Of a stretch of DNA of 64,000 nucleotides, positions 53,290-63,495 are shown piece after piece. Position 1 is the first letter of the stretch. The number at the start of each line of letters is the position of its first letter. Position numbers and translations under genes: made by a program. Source of the DNA: Paracoccus cavernae (lineage in GTDB: Bacteria > Pseudomonadota > Alphaproteobacteria > Rhodobacterales > Rhodobacteraceae); the NCBI GenBank assembly GCA_030410095.1, contig JAUFRC010000001.1, forward strand, positions 3,413,501-3,477,500. The letters run 5' to 3'. The notes beneath the pieces were generated by a model. That model saw only the letters and a program-made list of their open reading frames with translations, had not been told where the DNA came from and did not search any database.

Positions 53290-55144
53290 CAAGGCACAGA
53301 CTGCATCGGGCGCGGCGGGCCAACGCCCCGCGTCGGGTGCGCGTGCCCGCGCGCGCGCGCGGCAGGCCGGCTATGGCTCCGTGCGCACGGCCGGCCCCTT
53401 GCTGTCCAGCCGTTGGAGCCTGCGCGGCGCGATCGTCCTTTTGCTGATCGTCGCGGCAGGTACCATCTGGTTCACCAATGCCTGGCTCAGCGCGCGTTTC
53501 TCGGAAAATACCAAGGTCCGGACCGAGCTGCGTTCCGCGCTTTATACCGGCAACCTTCTGTCGGAACTGCAGCGCACCGCAGTCGTGCCTTTGCTGCTCG
53601 CCCGCGATCCGGCGCTGATTTCGGCGCTGCAAAGCGGTGATTTCTCCACGACCTCTGCGCGGCTGATCACGGCGCAGAAGGAAATCGGCGCGGCCTCGAT
53701 CACGCTTCTGGACGCCTCGGGGCGCACGGTCGGCGCGACCGACCGCAATCTTCTGGGCGCGAATTATGTGCAGGAGCCGTTCTATGTCGAACCGCTCCGC
53801 TCGCGCGATACGGTTTTTACGGTCTCTCCTCCAAGCGCGGCGGCTACGAATTCGCCTATTCCCGCGCGATGATCGCGGACGGGCGCACGGTGGGCGTGAT
53901 CGTCGTCGGCGCGGATCTGTCGCGGATCGTGCGGTCCTGGGCGGGGATTTCCGATGCGGTCGCGGTGACCGACAGCAGCGGCGCGATCATTCTTGCAACC
54001 GAGCCGCGCTGGCGCGGTTGACGCTGCCCGAGGCTTTGGCGGTGCGCTCGGCTCCCTCGGCGATCGCGCGGGCCTTTCAGGTCACGGCCGATTGGACGGC
54101 GGTGCCGCCCGATGCCTATGTGCAGGGCAAAGCGGTGATGCAGTCCGAGACGCGCATCCCCTTCCGCGGCTGGCGGATGATTTCCTTCTCGACCTATGAT
54201 TCCGTGCGCGAGCGGGTGAATGCCGTGCTTGCGCTGGAAATCATGGGCTTCGCGATCCTTTTGGCCGCGCTGTTCTTTCTGCTCTCGCGCCGCGCCCGCG
54301 TCGAAAGCCGCGCCTATATGCGCGAATCCGCGGATCTGCGCGCGCTCAACCAGCGGCTGACGATGGAAATCGCCGAGCGCGAGCGTATGCAGAAAGAGCT
54401 GCGCGTTGCCGAGCAATCGGTGCAGCAAAGCTCCAAACTGGCGGCTTTGGGCGAGATGTCGGCGGGGTCAGCCACGAGTTGAACCAGCCGCTTGCCGCGA
54501 TGAAGACCTATCTGGCGGGCGCGCGTGTGCTTTTGCAGCGCGGCCGCTCGGAAGAGGCTTTGTCCTCGTTCCAGCGCATTGACGACCTGCTCGACCGCAT
54601 GGGCGTGATCACGCGGCAGTTGAAATCCTATGCCCGCAAGGGCGGCGAAGCCTTCGAGGCGGTCGACCTGCGCGCAGCCTTTTCGAGCGCCTTGGGCATG
54701 ATGGAGCCGCAGTTGCGCAACCGCACGATCCGGCTCACCCGCAACGTGCCGCGCTATCCGGTGATGGTCTATTGCGACCGCATCCGGCTCGAGCAGGTCA
54801 TCATCAACCTCTTGCGCAATGCGATCGACGCCACCAAATCCGTCAAGGAACCGTTGATCGAGATCAGGATCAGCGCGGGTGCGCATGCCTATTTGTCGGT
54901 CCGCGACAACGGGCCGGGGGTGTCGGATATGGAGAAGCTTTTCGAGCCTTTCTTCACGACAAAGAAGCCGGGCGAGGGAACCGGTTTGGGTTTGGCGATT
55001 TCTTCTGGGATCGTATCGGATTTTGGCGGCAGGCTGACTGCCCATAACCTGTCCGGAGATGATGGCACCGGCGCCGTGTTCGAAGTCGAACTGCCGCTGC
55101 ATCAGCCCGGAAACGAAGCACGCAAGCCGCAGGCTGCGGCTTGA
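53276..55144 (+). CDS. dctB: C4-dicarboxylate sensor histidine kinase, DctB type (frameshifted)
   Basis: Probable start TTG 53276; a later GTG cannot be excluded. After a basic N-terminus ([20 protein letters not shown]) comes membrane helix one ([20 protein letters not shown]), a periplasmic Cache-type sensor ([40 protein letters not shown]), then after breaks near 53835 and 54015 membrane helix two ([20 protein letters not shown]). A break near 54470 precedes the H box [20 protein letters not shown]; the N box [20 protein letters not shown] and G boxes [20 protein letters not shown] and [20 protein letters not shown] follow. About 620 residues. It pairs with the regulator gene 23 bases downstream. 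Confidence 0.85.
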
Positions 55145-55167
55145 AAGAGAGATGAGAGGTGACGACG

Positions 55168-56490
55168 ATGAGGCGCACGATGAAAATAGCGGTCGTCGAT
55201 GACGAACCGGATATGCGCGATCGATCAGTCAGTGGTTGGTTCTGTCCGGCTTCGAGACCGAGACTTTCGCGAGTGCCGAAGAGGCGCTGAAGACCATCGG
55301 GGCCGATTGGCCCGGCGCGGTGATCTCGGATATGCGCATGCCCGGCATGGACGGGATGACGCTTCTGAAGAAGCTGATGGGGGTCGATCCGGTCTGCCGG
55401 TCATCATGATCACCGGCCACGGCGATGTGCCGATGGCGGTCGAGGCGATGCGTCTTGGCGCGATGGACTTCATGGAGAAGCCCTTCAACCCCGACCGTCT
55501 GACCGAGCTTGCCAAGCGCGCGACGCAGGCCCGCCGCATGACTTTGGACAACCGCGCCCTGCGCCGCGATCTGTCCGAGGGCCAGCAGGTCATGTCGAAA
55601 CTCGTCGGCGTGAGCCCCGTGATGGAGCGGCTGCGCGAGGATATTCTTGATCTCGGGCAAGCAGACGGTCACGTCCTGATCGACGGCGAGACCGGCACCG
55701 GCAAGACGCTGGTCGCCCATGCGCTTCATGCCGTGGGGCCGCGCGCCTCCAAGAAGTTCGTGCCGATCTCCTGCGCGGCCTATACGGATGAACTGCTGTC
55801 GGCCAAGCTTTTCGGCCCTGTCGAGGCCGGTCTTCCGGCAGTCGAGGAGGCCCGCGGCGGCACGCTTTGCCTGGAAGATATCGAGATGCTGTCCGAGCCG
55901 CTTCAGGCGCGCTTGCTGGCTTTCATCGCCGAACAGGGCATTCCGGCAGAGACCCGCATCATCGCGATCTCGAACGCCCGCGCCGAGGGCCGCAAGCTGG
56001 AAGAGGCTTTGCGCCCCGACCTGTTCTATCGCCTCTCCGCACTGAAAATCACCCTGCCGCCGCTGCGCTCGCGCGGCGAGGACATCCTCGCGCTTTTCGC
56101 CCGCATGTCCGAGCAATTCTCGGACGAATATGGTTGCGAGCCGCCGCAGGTTACCGCGCAGGAAGCGGCCCAGCTTCTGCAGGCGCCCTGGCCGGGCAAC
56201 GTCCGCCAGCTGATCAATGTCGCCGAGCGTGCGGTCTTGCAAAACCGTCGCGGCACCGGCTCGATCACCTCGCTTCTGCTTGCGGATGGCGACGACAACC
56301 AGGAAGCCACGACCACCGAGGGCAAGCCGCTCAAGGAATATGTCGAGAGCTTCGAAAAAATGTTGATCGACAATACGATGCGCCGCCACAAGGGCAGCAT
56401 CTCGGCGGTGATGGACGAGCTTTGCCTGCCGCGCCGTACGCTCAACGAAAAATGGCTAAATACGGCCTGAGCCGCGCCGATTACCTCTAA
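55168..56490 (+). CDS. dctD: DctD-like response regulator lacking the GAFTGA loop (frameshifted)
   Basis: ATG 55168 with GAGAGG upstream. The receiver domain starts MKIAVVDDEPDMR; after breaks near 55217 and 55392 come AVISDMRMPGMDGMTLLKKL (phospho-Asp) and MRLGAMDFMEKPFNPDRLTE. The AAA part has VLIDGETGTGKTLVAHALHA (Walker A) and GGTLCLEDIEMLSEPLQARL (Walker B with Glu-Asp instead of Asp-Glu). Between LLSAKLFGPVEAGLPA and the latter the GAFTGA loop, which contacts sigma-54, is missing. The Fis-type helix-turn-helix GSISAVMDELCLPRRTLNEK and KYGLSRADYL close the protein after a break near 56448. About 440 residues. Confidence 0.85.
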
Positions 56491-57210
56491 GCGATTGATT
56501 TGCATTGCGCATTCCGCCCTTCGGGCGGGGTGCGTTCCTGCAGGGTTCTGGCGGGTTTCCGCAAGGATCGCGCCATATCCGCAGCGCCGCGTCGAATTCC
56601 ACAAGGCGGTTTCTTTGCCGCGGGTCGTGCTCGATTGGCGGTAACCGGCGCAAACCTCATCTTGCGAGGCATCTGAAAAGGGCGGCCGGGTCCGCAGATT
56701 CTCCGCTGGTTTCGCGCAAAATCCGCCCATCATGTGGAACGAGCAGCATGTGCGCATCGGAGCAGGGCGGGGCGCAAGCCTTGACCAAGTTGCGTGAAGG
56801 TAAGGCGTTACGGTCAAAAACCCATTGTGTCGGTGGTGCTTTCCCCGTTACATTTGGAAATGCGGGGGCCCCTTTTCAGGCATAGCCGGCCCCACAACAG
56901 TTTCTCAGCGCGAGCATTGGCCCTTGGCCGAAGCGGACAGACGATGCGTCGCGCGGAAAATAAGCGCTCACGCCCGGAACGGGCCTCTGAGCTTGACTTC
57001 GCAGCCCAGCATCGCCAGTGCGATACGGGCCTATAAAGGTAACAGCCGCGATGGATCGCGCATCGGAACGAGCATCGAACCAGAGGACGCGCGATGGCGC
57101 GGCCCCTGTTTTTGCCGTTTGCCGCGCGCCAATCGTGCTCCAATCATGCCGCAATCCCGTGACCGCCATGCCTTTGGGCCGGCGCGTGGGACTGCGCGGA
57201 AACCGGATAC
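56491..57210. promoter_or_regulatory. Long upstream region of rne
   Basis: No gene supported in 720 bases. A GC-rich stem (CCGCCC/GGGCGG around 56514-56528) directly after dctD may end that transcript. The rest presumably carries the rne promoter and a long leader; RNase E genes are known for autoregulatory leaders in enterobacteria, but no defined structure could be assigned here. Confidence 0.45.
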
Positions 57211-59922
57211 ATGTCAAAGAAAATGCTGATCGACGCCACGCATCCCGAGGAAACTCGGGTGGTCGTGGTCGACGGAACACGGGTCGAAGAATTTGATTTC
57301 GAAACGATAAACAAGCGCCAACTCGCCGGGAACATTTATCTCGCGAAGGTGACGCGGGTCGAGCCTTCCTTCAGGCGGCCTTTGTGGATTACGGCGGAAA
57401 CCGTCACGGCTTTCTGGCCTTCGCGGAAATCCACCCCGATTACTACCAGATTCCGTCGCGGACCGTCAGGCCCTGATCGAGGAAGAGCGCGCTGCCGCCG
57501 CAGCCGCCGAAGCCGAAGAAAACAACGAGCGCCGCTCGCGCCGCCGCCGTTCGCCGCGTGCCGAAAAGGCTGCGGGCGACGAGGTGGTGAAATCCGAGAT
57601 CGTCGTGTCCGATGCCATCCCCGGCATGGAGGTCGTGGGCGAAAGCGCCGATGACGCGAACCATGTCGTCGATGTCGTCGAACAGGCAGCGCGCGAGGCG
57701 GTCGAAACCTCCGCCGAAACCGATGCGGCACAGGATGTGGCTGTCGACAGCGACGGCGACGATGCGCAAAACGCCAATGACGGCGAAGAGAGCTCCGACG
57801 ACGACGCGATTGAATCGATCGCCGAAGAGGATGTCTCGGAAGAAATCCGTCACCAGTACAAAAGCCGCGCCAGCGCCGCTACAAGATCCAGGAAGTGATC
57901 AAGGTCCGCCAGATCCTTCTGGTGCAGGTCGTGAAAGAAGAGCGCGGCAACAAAGGCGCGGCGCTGACCACCTATCTGTCGCTGGCAGGCCGTTACTGCG
58001 TCCTGATGCCGAACACGGCACGCGGCGGCGGCATCAGCCGCAAGATCACCAATGTGGTCGACCGCAAGAAACTCAAGGAAATCGCCTCGGAACTGTCGGT
58101 GCCGCAGGGCGCGGGTCTCATCATCCGCACCGCCGGCAGCCAGCGCACCCGCAGCGAGATCCACCGCGATTACGAATATCTGATGCGTTTGTGGGAACAG
58201 ATCCGCGAATTGACCTTCCGCTCCAGTGCGCCCGCGCCGGTCTATGAGGAAGGCGATCTGATCAAGCGCACCATCCGCGACATCTATTCCAAAGAGATCG
58301 ACGAAGTGCTGGTTGAAGGCGAGCGCGGCTACCGCACCGCCAAAGACTTCATGCGCATGATCATGCCGACCCACAGCAAGAACGTGAAGCATTACACCGA
58401 TGCGATGCCGCTTTACGCGCGCTTCCAGGTGGAAAGCTATCTGACGGGCATGTTCAATCCGGTCGTCCAGCTGAAATCGGGCGGCTATATCGTCATCGGT
58501 GTGACCGAAGCCCTTGTCGCGATCGACGTGAACTCGGGTCGCGCGACGAAAGAAGGCTCGATCGAGGATACCGCCTACAAGACCAACTGCGAGGCCGCCG
58601 ACGAGATCGCGCGCCAGCTGCGTCTGCGCGACCTTGCCGGTCTGATCGTCGTCGACTTCATCGACATGGAAGAGCGCAAGAACAACGCCTCGGTCGAGAA
58701 GCGCTTCAAGGATCGTCTGAAAACCGACCGTGCCCGCATTCAGGTCGGCCGCATCTCGGGCTTCGGCCTGCTGGAGATGTCGCGCCAGCGTCTGCGTCCC
58801 GGCATGCTCGATCCACGACCCAGCCCTGCGCGCATTGCCACGGCACCGGCCTGATCCGCTCGGACGACAGCCTCGCGCTGACGATCCTGCGCGCGATCGA
58901 GGAAGAGGGCACGCGCAAACGCTCGCGCGAGGTTCTGGTCAAGGCACCGATCGCGGTGGCGAACTTCCTGATGAACGCGAAACGCGAACATATCGCGGGA
59001 TCGAGGCACGTTACGGCATGGCCGTTCGCGTCGAAGCCGATCCGTCGCTGATCTCGCCCGATTTCACGCTCGAGAAATTCAAGACCGCCACGCGCTTCGT
59101 CCCCGAAGTCGTCAGCTCTGTCGTTTCGGTCGATGCGCGCCTGATGGCGCAGATCGACGGCGAAGAGGACCTCGACGCCGAGGACGAGATCGAGGATGAC
59201 GCCGCAAGCATCGAGGGCGAAGCCGAGGCCAATGGCGATGACGCCGACGGCAAAGCAAGCGCCGCCGCCGTCGCCGCCGTCGCGGTGGCCGCAATGGCGA
59301 GGGTTCGGAAGACTGCGCCACGAGCGATGATGCCGGCGAAGATTGCGCCGAAGCCGATTCCGCCGAGGAAGCCGGTTCCGCCCCGGAAGCGTCAGCAGCG
59401 CCCGAAAGCACCGAGGACAAGCCTGCCCGCCGTTCGCGCCGCAGCTCGCGCTCGCGCCGGAAGGGCAACGAGGCCGCCGATGGCGAAAGTGCCGCGACGG
59501 GTGAAGAGACCGTTGCCGTGACCGAATCCGCGAGCGGGCCGGTCGCTGTCGAGGCCGCCCCGCAAGAGGCTGCCGCCGAGGCGGCACCCGACGGAACTGC
59601 GCCTGCCGAGACCGCTGTTGTCGAGGCTCCCGCACCCGAGGCCCCTGCGGTCGCGGTGGTCGAGGTCGCAGCAGAACGCGCGCCCGAGCCGGAAACTGCC
59701 GCGGAACCTGCTGCCGCAGAGCCTGTTGCCGAAGCGGTTGCCGATGCAGCCCCTGAGGCCGGCGCGCCTGAAGAGGTGGCCGCGCCTGAAGCAGCGGCCG
59801 AGCCGGTAGCCGAAGCCGCAACCGAAGCCGCAAATACTCCGGCTCCCGTGACCGCCCCTGCTGTTGCCGAGGCCGAAGCCGCGCCTGCGCAGCCGAAACG
59901 TCGCGGGTGGTGGTCGGCCTAA
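57211..59922 (+). CDS. rne: Ribonuclease E (several frameshifts)
   Basis: ATG 57211: MSKKMLIDATHPEETRVVVV and INKRQLAGNIYLAKVTRVEP start the S1-type domain, which is interrupted by an acidic insertion of about 130 residues (VVDVVEQAAREAVETSAETD) as in other Rhodobacterales. Catalytic parts: KVRQILLVQVVKEERGNKGA, TYLSLAGRYCVLMPNTARGG, IRTAGSQRTRSEIHRDYEYL, VTEALVAIDVNSGRATKEGS and GLIVVDFIDMEERKNNASVE with the metal-binding Asp residues, and the zinc-link Cys pair CAHCHGTGL. The low-complexity Ala/Glu/Pro tail ends PKRRGWWSA. Breaks lie near 57374, 57450, 57885, 58812, 58998, 59300 and 59425. Central mRNA-decay and rRNA-processing enzyme. Confidence 0.93.
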
Positions 59923-59947
59923 TCGGCCACCCCACGGAAGATTGAGA

Positions 59948-59972
59948 GGCGCGGGGCTTCCCGCGCCTTTTT
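59948..59972 (+). terminator. Rho-independent terminator of rne
   Basis: GGCGCGGG (59948-59955) pairs with CCCGCGCC (59960-59967), followed by TTTTT. Confidence 0.9.
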
Positions 59973-59991
59973 CATGGGCCATGGTGCGGCC

Positions 59992-60735
59992 ATGTTTGGA
60001 ATTGAACTCATTGATGCCGCTTTCCTGCCCGCCGCAGCCGTCGCGCTGCTTGCGGGCGTGTTGTCGTTTCTTTCGCCCTGCGTTCTGCCGATCGTGCCGC
60101 CCTATCTGGCCTATATGACGGGGATCGGGGTCGGAGGCCTGAAATCGGGCGAACGCAGTGCGGTCGTGCCCGCGCTTTTCTTTGTCATGGGCCTCTCGAC
60201 GGTCTTCATCATGATGGGGATCGCGGCCTCGACCTTCGGGCGGATGCTGCTGCAATATCAGGACATCCTGTCGCGCGCCTCGGGGGCGGTGATCATCGTC
60301 CTCGGCCTGCATTTCCTCCATATCATCCGCATTCCGATTCTCGACAGCGATGCGCGGATGGATGTGGGCGACAAGGGCGGCAGCTCTTTCGGGGCCTATG
60401 TGCTGGGTCTGGCCTTTGCATTCGGCTGGACGCCCTGCATCGGGCCGCAGCTCGGGATGATCCTGTCGCTCGCCGCCTCGGGTGCCGAGGCCGGTCGCGG
60501 CGTCTCGCTTTTGGCGATCTATGCTTTGGGGCTGGGCATTCCCTTCCTGCTCTCGGCGATCTTCATCAACCGCGCGATCGGGTTGATGAACCGCATCAAG
60601 CCGCATCTGAAGCTGATCGAGCGCATCATGGGCGTGCTTTTGGTCGCGGTCGGTCTGGCGCTTCTGACGGGCGCATTCACGACCTTCGCCTATTGGCTGC
60701 TGGAAACCTTCCCCGCTTTGGCCAATCTCGGCTGA
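59992..60735 (+). CDS. ccdA: Cytochrome c biogenesis protein CcdA
   Basis: Intact 247-residue membrane protein; ATG 59992 or the in-frame ATG 59974. Six helices, with the redox Cys pair of the family: LLAGVLSFLSPCVLPIVPPY in the first helix and AFAFGWTPCIGPQLGMILSL in the fourth. GLHFLHIIRIPIL and the short basic loop fit the family. CcdA moves reducing equivalents from cytoplasmic thioredoxin to periplasmic apocytochrome c or other thiol proteins. Here it is a single gene between two terminators; it would serve the cytochrome c proteins of this cell, including the PedF-type one. Confidence 0.93.
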   Translation: MFGIELIDAAFLPAAAVALLAGVLSFLSPCVLPIVPPYLAYMTGIGVGGLKSGERSAVVPALFFVMGLSTVFIMMGIAASTFGRMLLQYQDILSRASGAVIIVLGLHFLHIIRIPILDSDARMDVGDKGGSSFGAYVLGLAFAFGWTPCIGPQLGMILSLAASGAEAGRGVSLLAIYALGLGIPFLLSAIFINRAIGLMNRIKPHLKLIERIMGVLLVAVGLALLTGAFTTFAYWLLETFPALANLG

Positions 60736-60769
60736 TCAGCCGCGCCGCGCGGCAAAACCGGATGAGGCG

Positions 60770-60793
60770 GGCAGGGGAAACCCCTGCCTTTTT
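60770..60793 (+). terminator. Rho-independent terminator of ccdA
   Basis: GGCAGGGG (60770-60777) pairs with CCCCTGCC (60781-60788) around AAA, followed by TTTTT. Confidence 0.9.
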
Positions 60794-60822
60794 CATTGGC
60801 GGAGCCGTCCCGAGGCAGCAGG

Positions 60823-61604
60823 CTAGTCCCAATCGGGCGCGCGCTTTTCCAAAAAGGCCTGAAGACCCTCTGCCGTGTCGGGCAGCATGAGGTTGTCGCA
60901 GATCACCTTGCCCATCAGCGGATAGGCGGTGGTAAGCGGCAGGCCCTGCTGGTCGTGAAAGGCGCGTTTGCCAAGACGCACGGCAGCGGGCAGTTTGGCG
61001 GCAATCGTCGCGGCCATCGCCATGGTGCTTTCGCGCAGGGCATCGGGCGTCGTGACATGGTTGATCAGGCCGATCTCGCGCGCGCGTGCGGCATCGATGA
61101 ATTCGCCCGTCGTCAGCATCTCGAAGGCCACTTTCGGCGGCACCGCCCGCGTCAGCGCGACCATCGGCGTCGAGCAGTAGAGCCCGATATTCACGCCGTT
61201 CACCCCGAATTTGACGCCCTCGGCCGCAAGGGCGAGATCACAGCTCGCGACCAGCTGGCAGCCTGCGGCTGTGGCGATCCCCTGCACCTCGGCTATCACC
61301 GGCTGGGGAGGGTGACAATTTGCTGCATCATCGCGCTGCATGCGGCAAAGAGGCGTTCGTAAGCGCCGCGCCCGCCGTCGCTGTCGCTGCGAGCGCTTTG
61401 CATCTCGCGGATATCGTGACCGGCGCAAAAGGCTTTGCCCTCGGCGGCCAGCACCACGACGCGGATCCCGTCATCCTGCGCGATCGCGGTCAATTCGGCG
61501 GAAAGGGCGGCAATGACCTCGAAGGACAGAGCGTTGAAATTTGTCGGGCTGTTCAGCACCAGCCGCGCGATATGGCCGCTGTCGTCGCGTAAGATCACAT
61601 TCAT
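60823..61604 (-). CDS. Enoyl-CoA hydratase/isomerase family protein (frameshifted)
   Basis: ATG 61604 with GGCAAGG upstream. Crotonase features: RLVLNSPTNFNALSFEVIAA, VLAAEGKAFCAGHDIREMQS (first oxyanion loop), a break near 61308, then VIAEVQGIATAAGCQLVASC (second oxyanion loop), DLALAAEGVKFGVNGVNIGL and CSTPMVALTRAVPPKVAFEM. About 261 residues, usual length. The Ile/Gly pattern in place of the two catalytic Glu of canonical hydratases suggests another crotonase activity. Divergent to the thioesterase gene. Confidence 0.85.
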
Positions 61605-61663
61605 TGCCTTGCCTCTCTGCCTCAACTGCGGCCAGTCTATGCCTCGAGCAGAGCGGGGTAAAG

Positions 61664-62105
61664 ATGACGGCGATGATGAAGATCGAAATGGACCAGGCGG
61701 CGCTGAACGCGTTTCTCGAGGCGGAGTTTCCGCAAGTCGCCGAAGATCTGCGGGTCGATCAGGTCCATGCCGAGGGGTGGATCTGCGCCTGATGGTCAAG
61801 GAAAGCCATTTGCGGCCGGGGGGCACCGTCTCGGGGCCGACGATGTTCGGACTGGCGGATGTCGGCATCTATCTGGCGATCCTGTCGCGGATCGGCCGGT
61901 GGCACTGGCGGTGACGACCAATGCCTCGATTGATTTCATGCGCAAACCCGAGGCCGGCCGCGACATGATCGCGCGATGCCGTCTGCTCAAACTCGGGCGC
62001 CAGCTCGCGGTTGCGGATGCGCTGCTCTATAGCGAGGGGAGCGATGATGCGGTCGCGCGCTGCTCGATGACCTATGCGATTCCGCCCGGAGCGGCCCGGC
62101 GCTGA
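61664..62105 (+). CDS. PaaI family thioesterase (frameshifted)
   Basis: ATG 61664 reads [20 protein letters not shown]; after breaks near 61783 and 61903 the hotdog fold continues [38 protein letters not shown] and [20 protein letters not shown], ending [24 protein letters not shown] is the conserved helix start with the catalytic Asp; about 147 residues. PaaI-type enzymes hydrolyse acyl-CoA esters, often of aromatic acids. Its divergent neighbour is a crotonase, so both may share a CoA-ester pathway. Confidence 0.8.
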
Positions 62106-62150
62106 GCCGGCGGCTCCAAACCGGCGATTCCGGCGGCAAATCGGGGTAAA

Positions 62151-62163
62151 AGATACGGTATCT
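62151..62163. promoter_or_regulatory. Small palindrome upstream of rplM
   Basis: AGATAC-G-GTATCT, 124 bases before the rplM start codon, in AT-rich DNA that should hold the ribosomal protein promoter (CTATATACCTATTTTGTAAA follows). Confidence 0.4.
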
Positions 62164-62286
62164 ATATACCTATTTTGTAAAGCATTGAATTTGTTTACGA
62201 ATTTGGCCTATCGCCCCCTTGACCGAAAAGCGGCGGCAGTCGATATACCGTCATCTCGAATTCACACAGCCTCAAAGGGCAGTCTT

Positions 62287-62751
62287 ATGAAAACCTATAC
62301 CGCAAAACCGGCGGAGATCGAGAAGAAGTGGATCCTGATCGACGCCGAGGGCGTTGTTCTGGGCCGTCTTGCTACGATCGTCGCCAGCCGCCTGCGCGGC
62401 AAGCACAAGCCGACCTTCACGCCGCACATGGATATGGGCGACAACGTGATCATCATCAACGCCGACAAGGTGCAGATGACCGGCGACAAGCGCGACCAGA
62501 AGCGCTACTACTGGCACACCGGCCACCCGGGCGGCATCAAGTTCCGCACCGCGCGTCAGGTGCTGGAAGGTGCTCACCCCGAGCGCGTCGTGACCAAAGC
62601 GGTCGAGCGCATGATCTCGCGCAACAAGCTGGGCAAGCTGCAGATGACCAATCTGCGCGTCTACGCCGGCGCCGAGCATCCGCATGAAGCTCAGCAGCCC
62701 GAAGTTCTGGACGTCAAAGTCCTGAACGCCAAGAATACCCGGAGCGCGTAA
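62287..62751 (+). CDS. rplM: 50S ribosomal protein L13
   Basis: Intact 154-residue protein from ATG 62287. Family parts: [80 protein letters not shown] and [20 protein letters not shown]. It binds 23S rRNA. The rpsI gene follows after two bases, the conserved rplM-rpsI operon. Confidence 0.98.
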   Translation: MKTYTAKPAEIEKKWILIDAEGVVLGRLATIVASRLRGKHKPTFTPHMDMGDNVIIINADKVQMTGDKRDQKRYYWHTGHPGGIKFRTARQVLEGAHPERVVTKAVERMISRNKLGKLQMTNLRVYAGAEHPHEAQQPEVLDVKVLNAKNTRSA

Positions 62752-62753
62752 GA

Positions 62754-63239
62754 ATGGCTGAAGAACTCAAGTCCTTGGACGAACTGAAATCGGCCGTCGC
62801 CGCGACCCCGGCTGCTGTTGCAAGCGCACCGCGCGAAGCACAGCGCGACTCGCTTGGCCGCAGCTATGCAACCGGCAAGCGTAAAGACGCGGTTGCACGC
62901 GTCTGGGTTAAACCGGGCTCGGGCAAAGTCGTCGTCAACGGCAAAGACATTGCACAGTATTTCGCACGTCCGGTTTTGCAGATGATCCTGCGCCAGCCGT
63001 TCGAAGTTGCAGGCGTTGTCGGCCAGTACGATGTCTATGCGACCGTTGCTGGTGGTGGTCTCTCGGGCCAGGCCGGTGCTGTCAAGCACGGCATCTCGAA
63101 AGCGCTGCAGCTGCACGAGCCGGGCCTCCGCGCCGCTCTGAAAGCAGCAGGCTTCCTGACCCGCGACTCGCGCGTCGTCGAGCGTAAGAAATACGGTAAA
63201 GCCAAAGCTCGCCGTTCGTTCCAGTTCTCGAAGCGCTAA
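62754..63239 (+). CDS. rpsI: 30S ribosomal protein S9
   Basis: Intact 161-residue protein from ATG 62754. After an alphaproteobacterial N-terminal extension ([20 protein letters not shown]) the core begins [20 protein letters not shown], then [40 protein letters not shown] and the conserved end [17 protein letters not shown], whose terminal Lys-Arg reaches the P-site tRNA. Followed by a terminator. Confidence 0.98.
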   Translation: MAEELKSLDELKSAVAATPAAVASAPREAQRDSLGRSYATGKRKDAVARVWVKPGSGKVVVNGKDIAQYFARPVLQMILRQPFEVAGVVGQYDVYATVAGGGLSGQAGAVKHGISKALQLHEPGLRAALKAAGFLTRDSRVVERKKYGKAKARRSFQFSKR

Positions 63240-63262
63240 TCGTTTCGATCCGGAATTACGGA

Positions 63263-63284
63263 GCGCCCCTCGGGGCGCGCTTTT
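63263..63284 (+). terminator. Rho-independent terminator of rplM-rpsI
   Basis: GCGCCCC (63263-63269) pairs with GGGGCGC (63272-63278), followed by GCTTTT. Confidence 0.9.
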
Positions 63285-63399
63285 CATTTGGGGCAGGTGC
63301 GAGCGGGGTGCAGACTTCCTCCGGGGGCTTCTTGGGTTGGTGTCCCGCGTGCTGCGGATCTCGTGCCTTGACGTGGCGGTGCCGCGACCGGATGCCTCT

Positions 63400-63495
63400 G
63401 CATCCTCTGCATCCTCTGCATCCTCTGCATCCTCTGCATCCTCTGCATCCTCTGCATCCTCTGCATCCTCTGCATCCTCTGCATCCTCTGCATCC
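63400..63495. repeat. Tandem repeat, 9-base unit GCATCCTCT, ten copies
   Basis: Ten exact head-to-tail copies of GCATCCTCT from 63400 to 63489, then a partial GCATCC; an imperfect GATGCCTCT precedes them. The unit is a multiple of three, but no supported gene covers it. Copy number is likely variable between strains and hard to assemble exactly. Confidence 0.95.

Noticed and set aside
56990..57040. rne promoter from TTGACT and TATAAA
   Set aside because: The two boxes are about 32 bases apart, too far for a sigma-70 promoter.
63400..63495. CRISPR-like array
   Set aside because: Units are contiguous 9-mers with no spacers and there are no cas genes.
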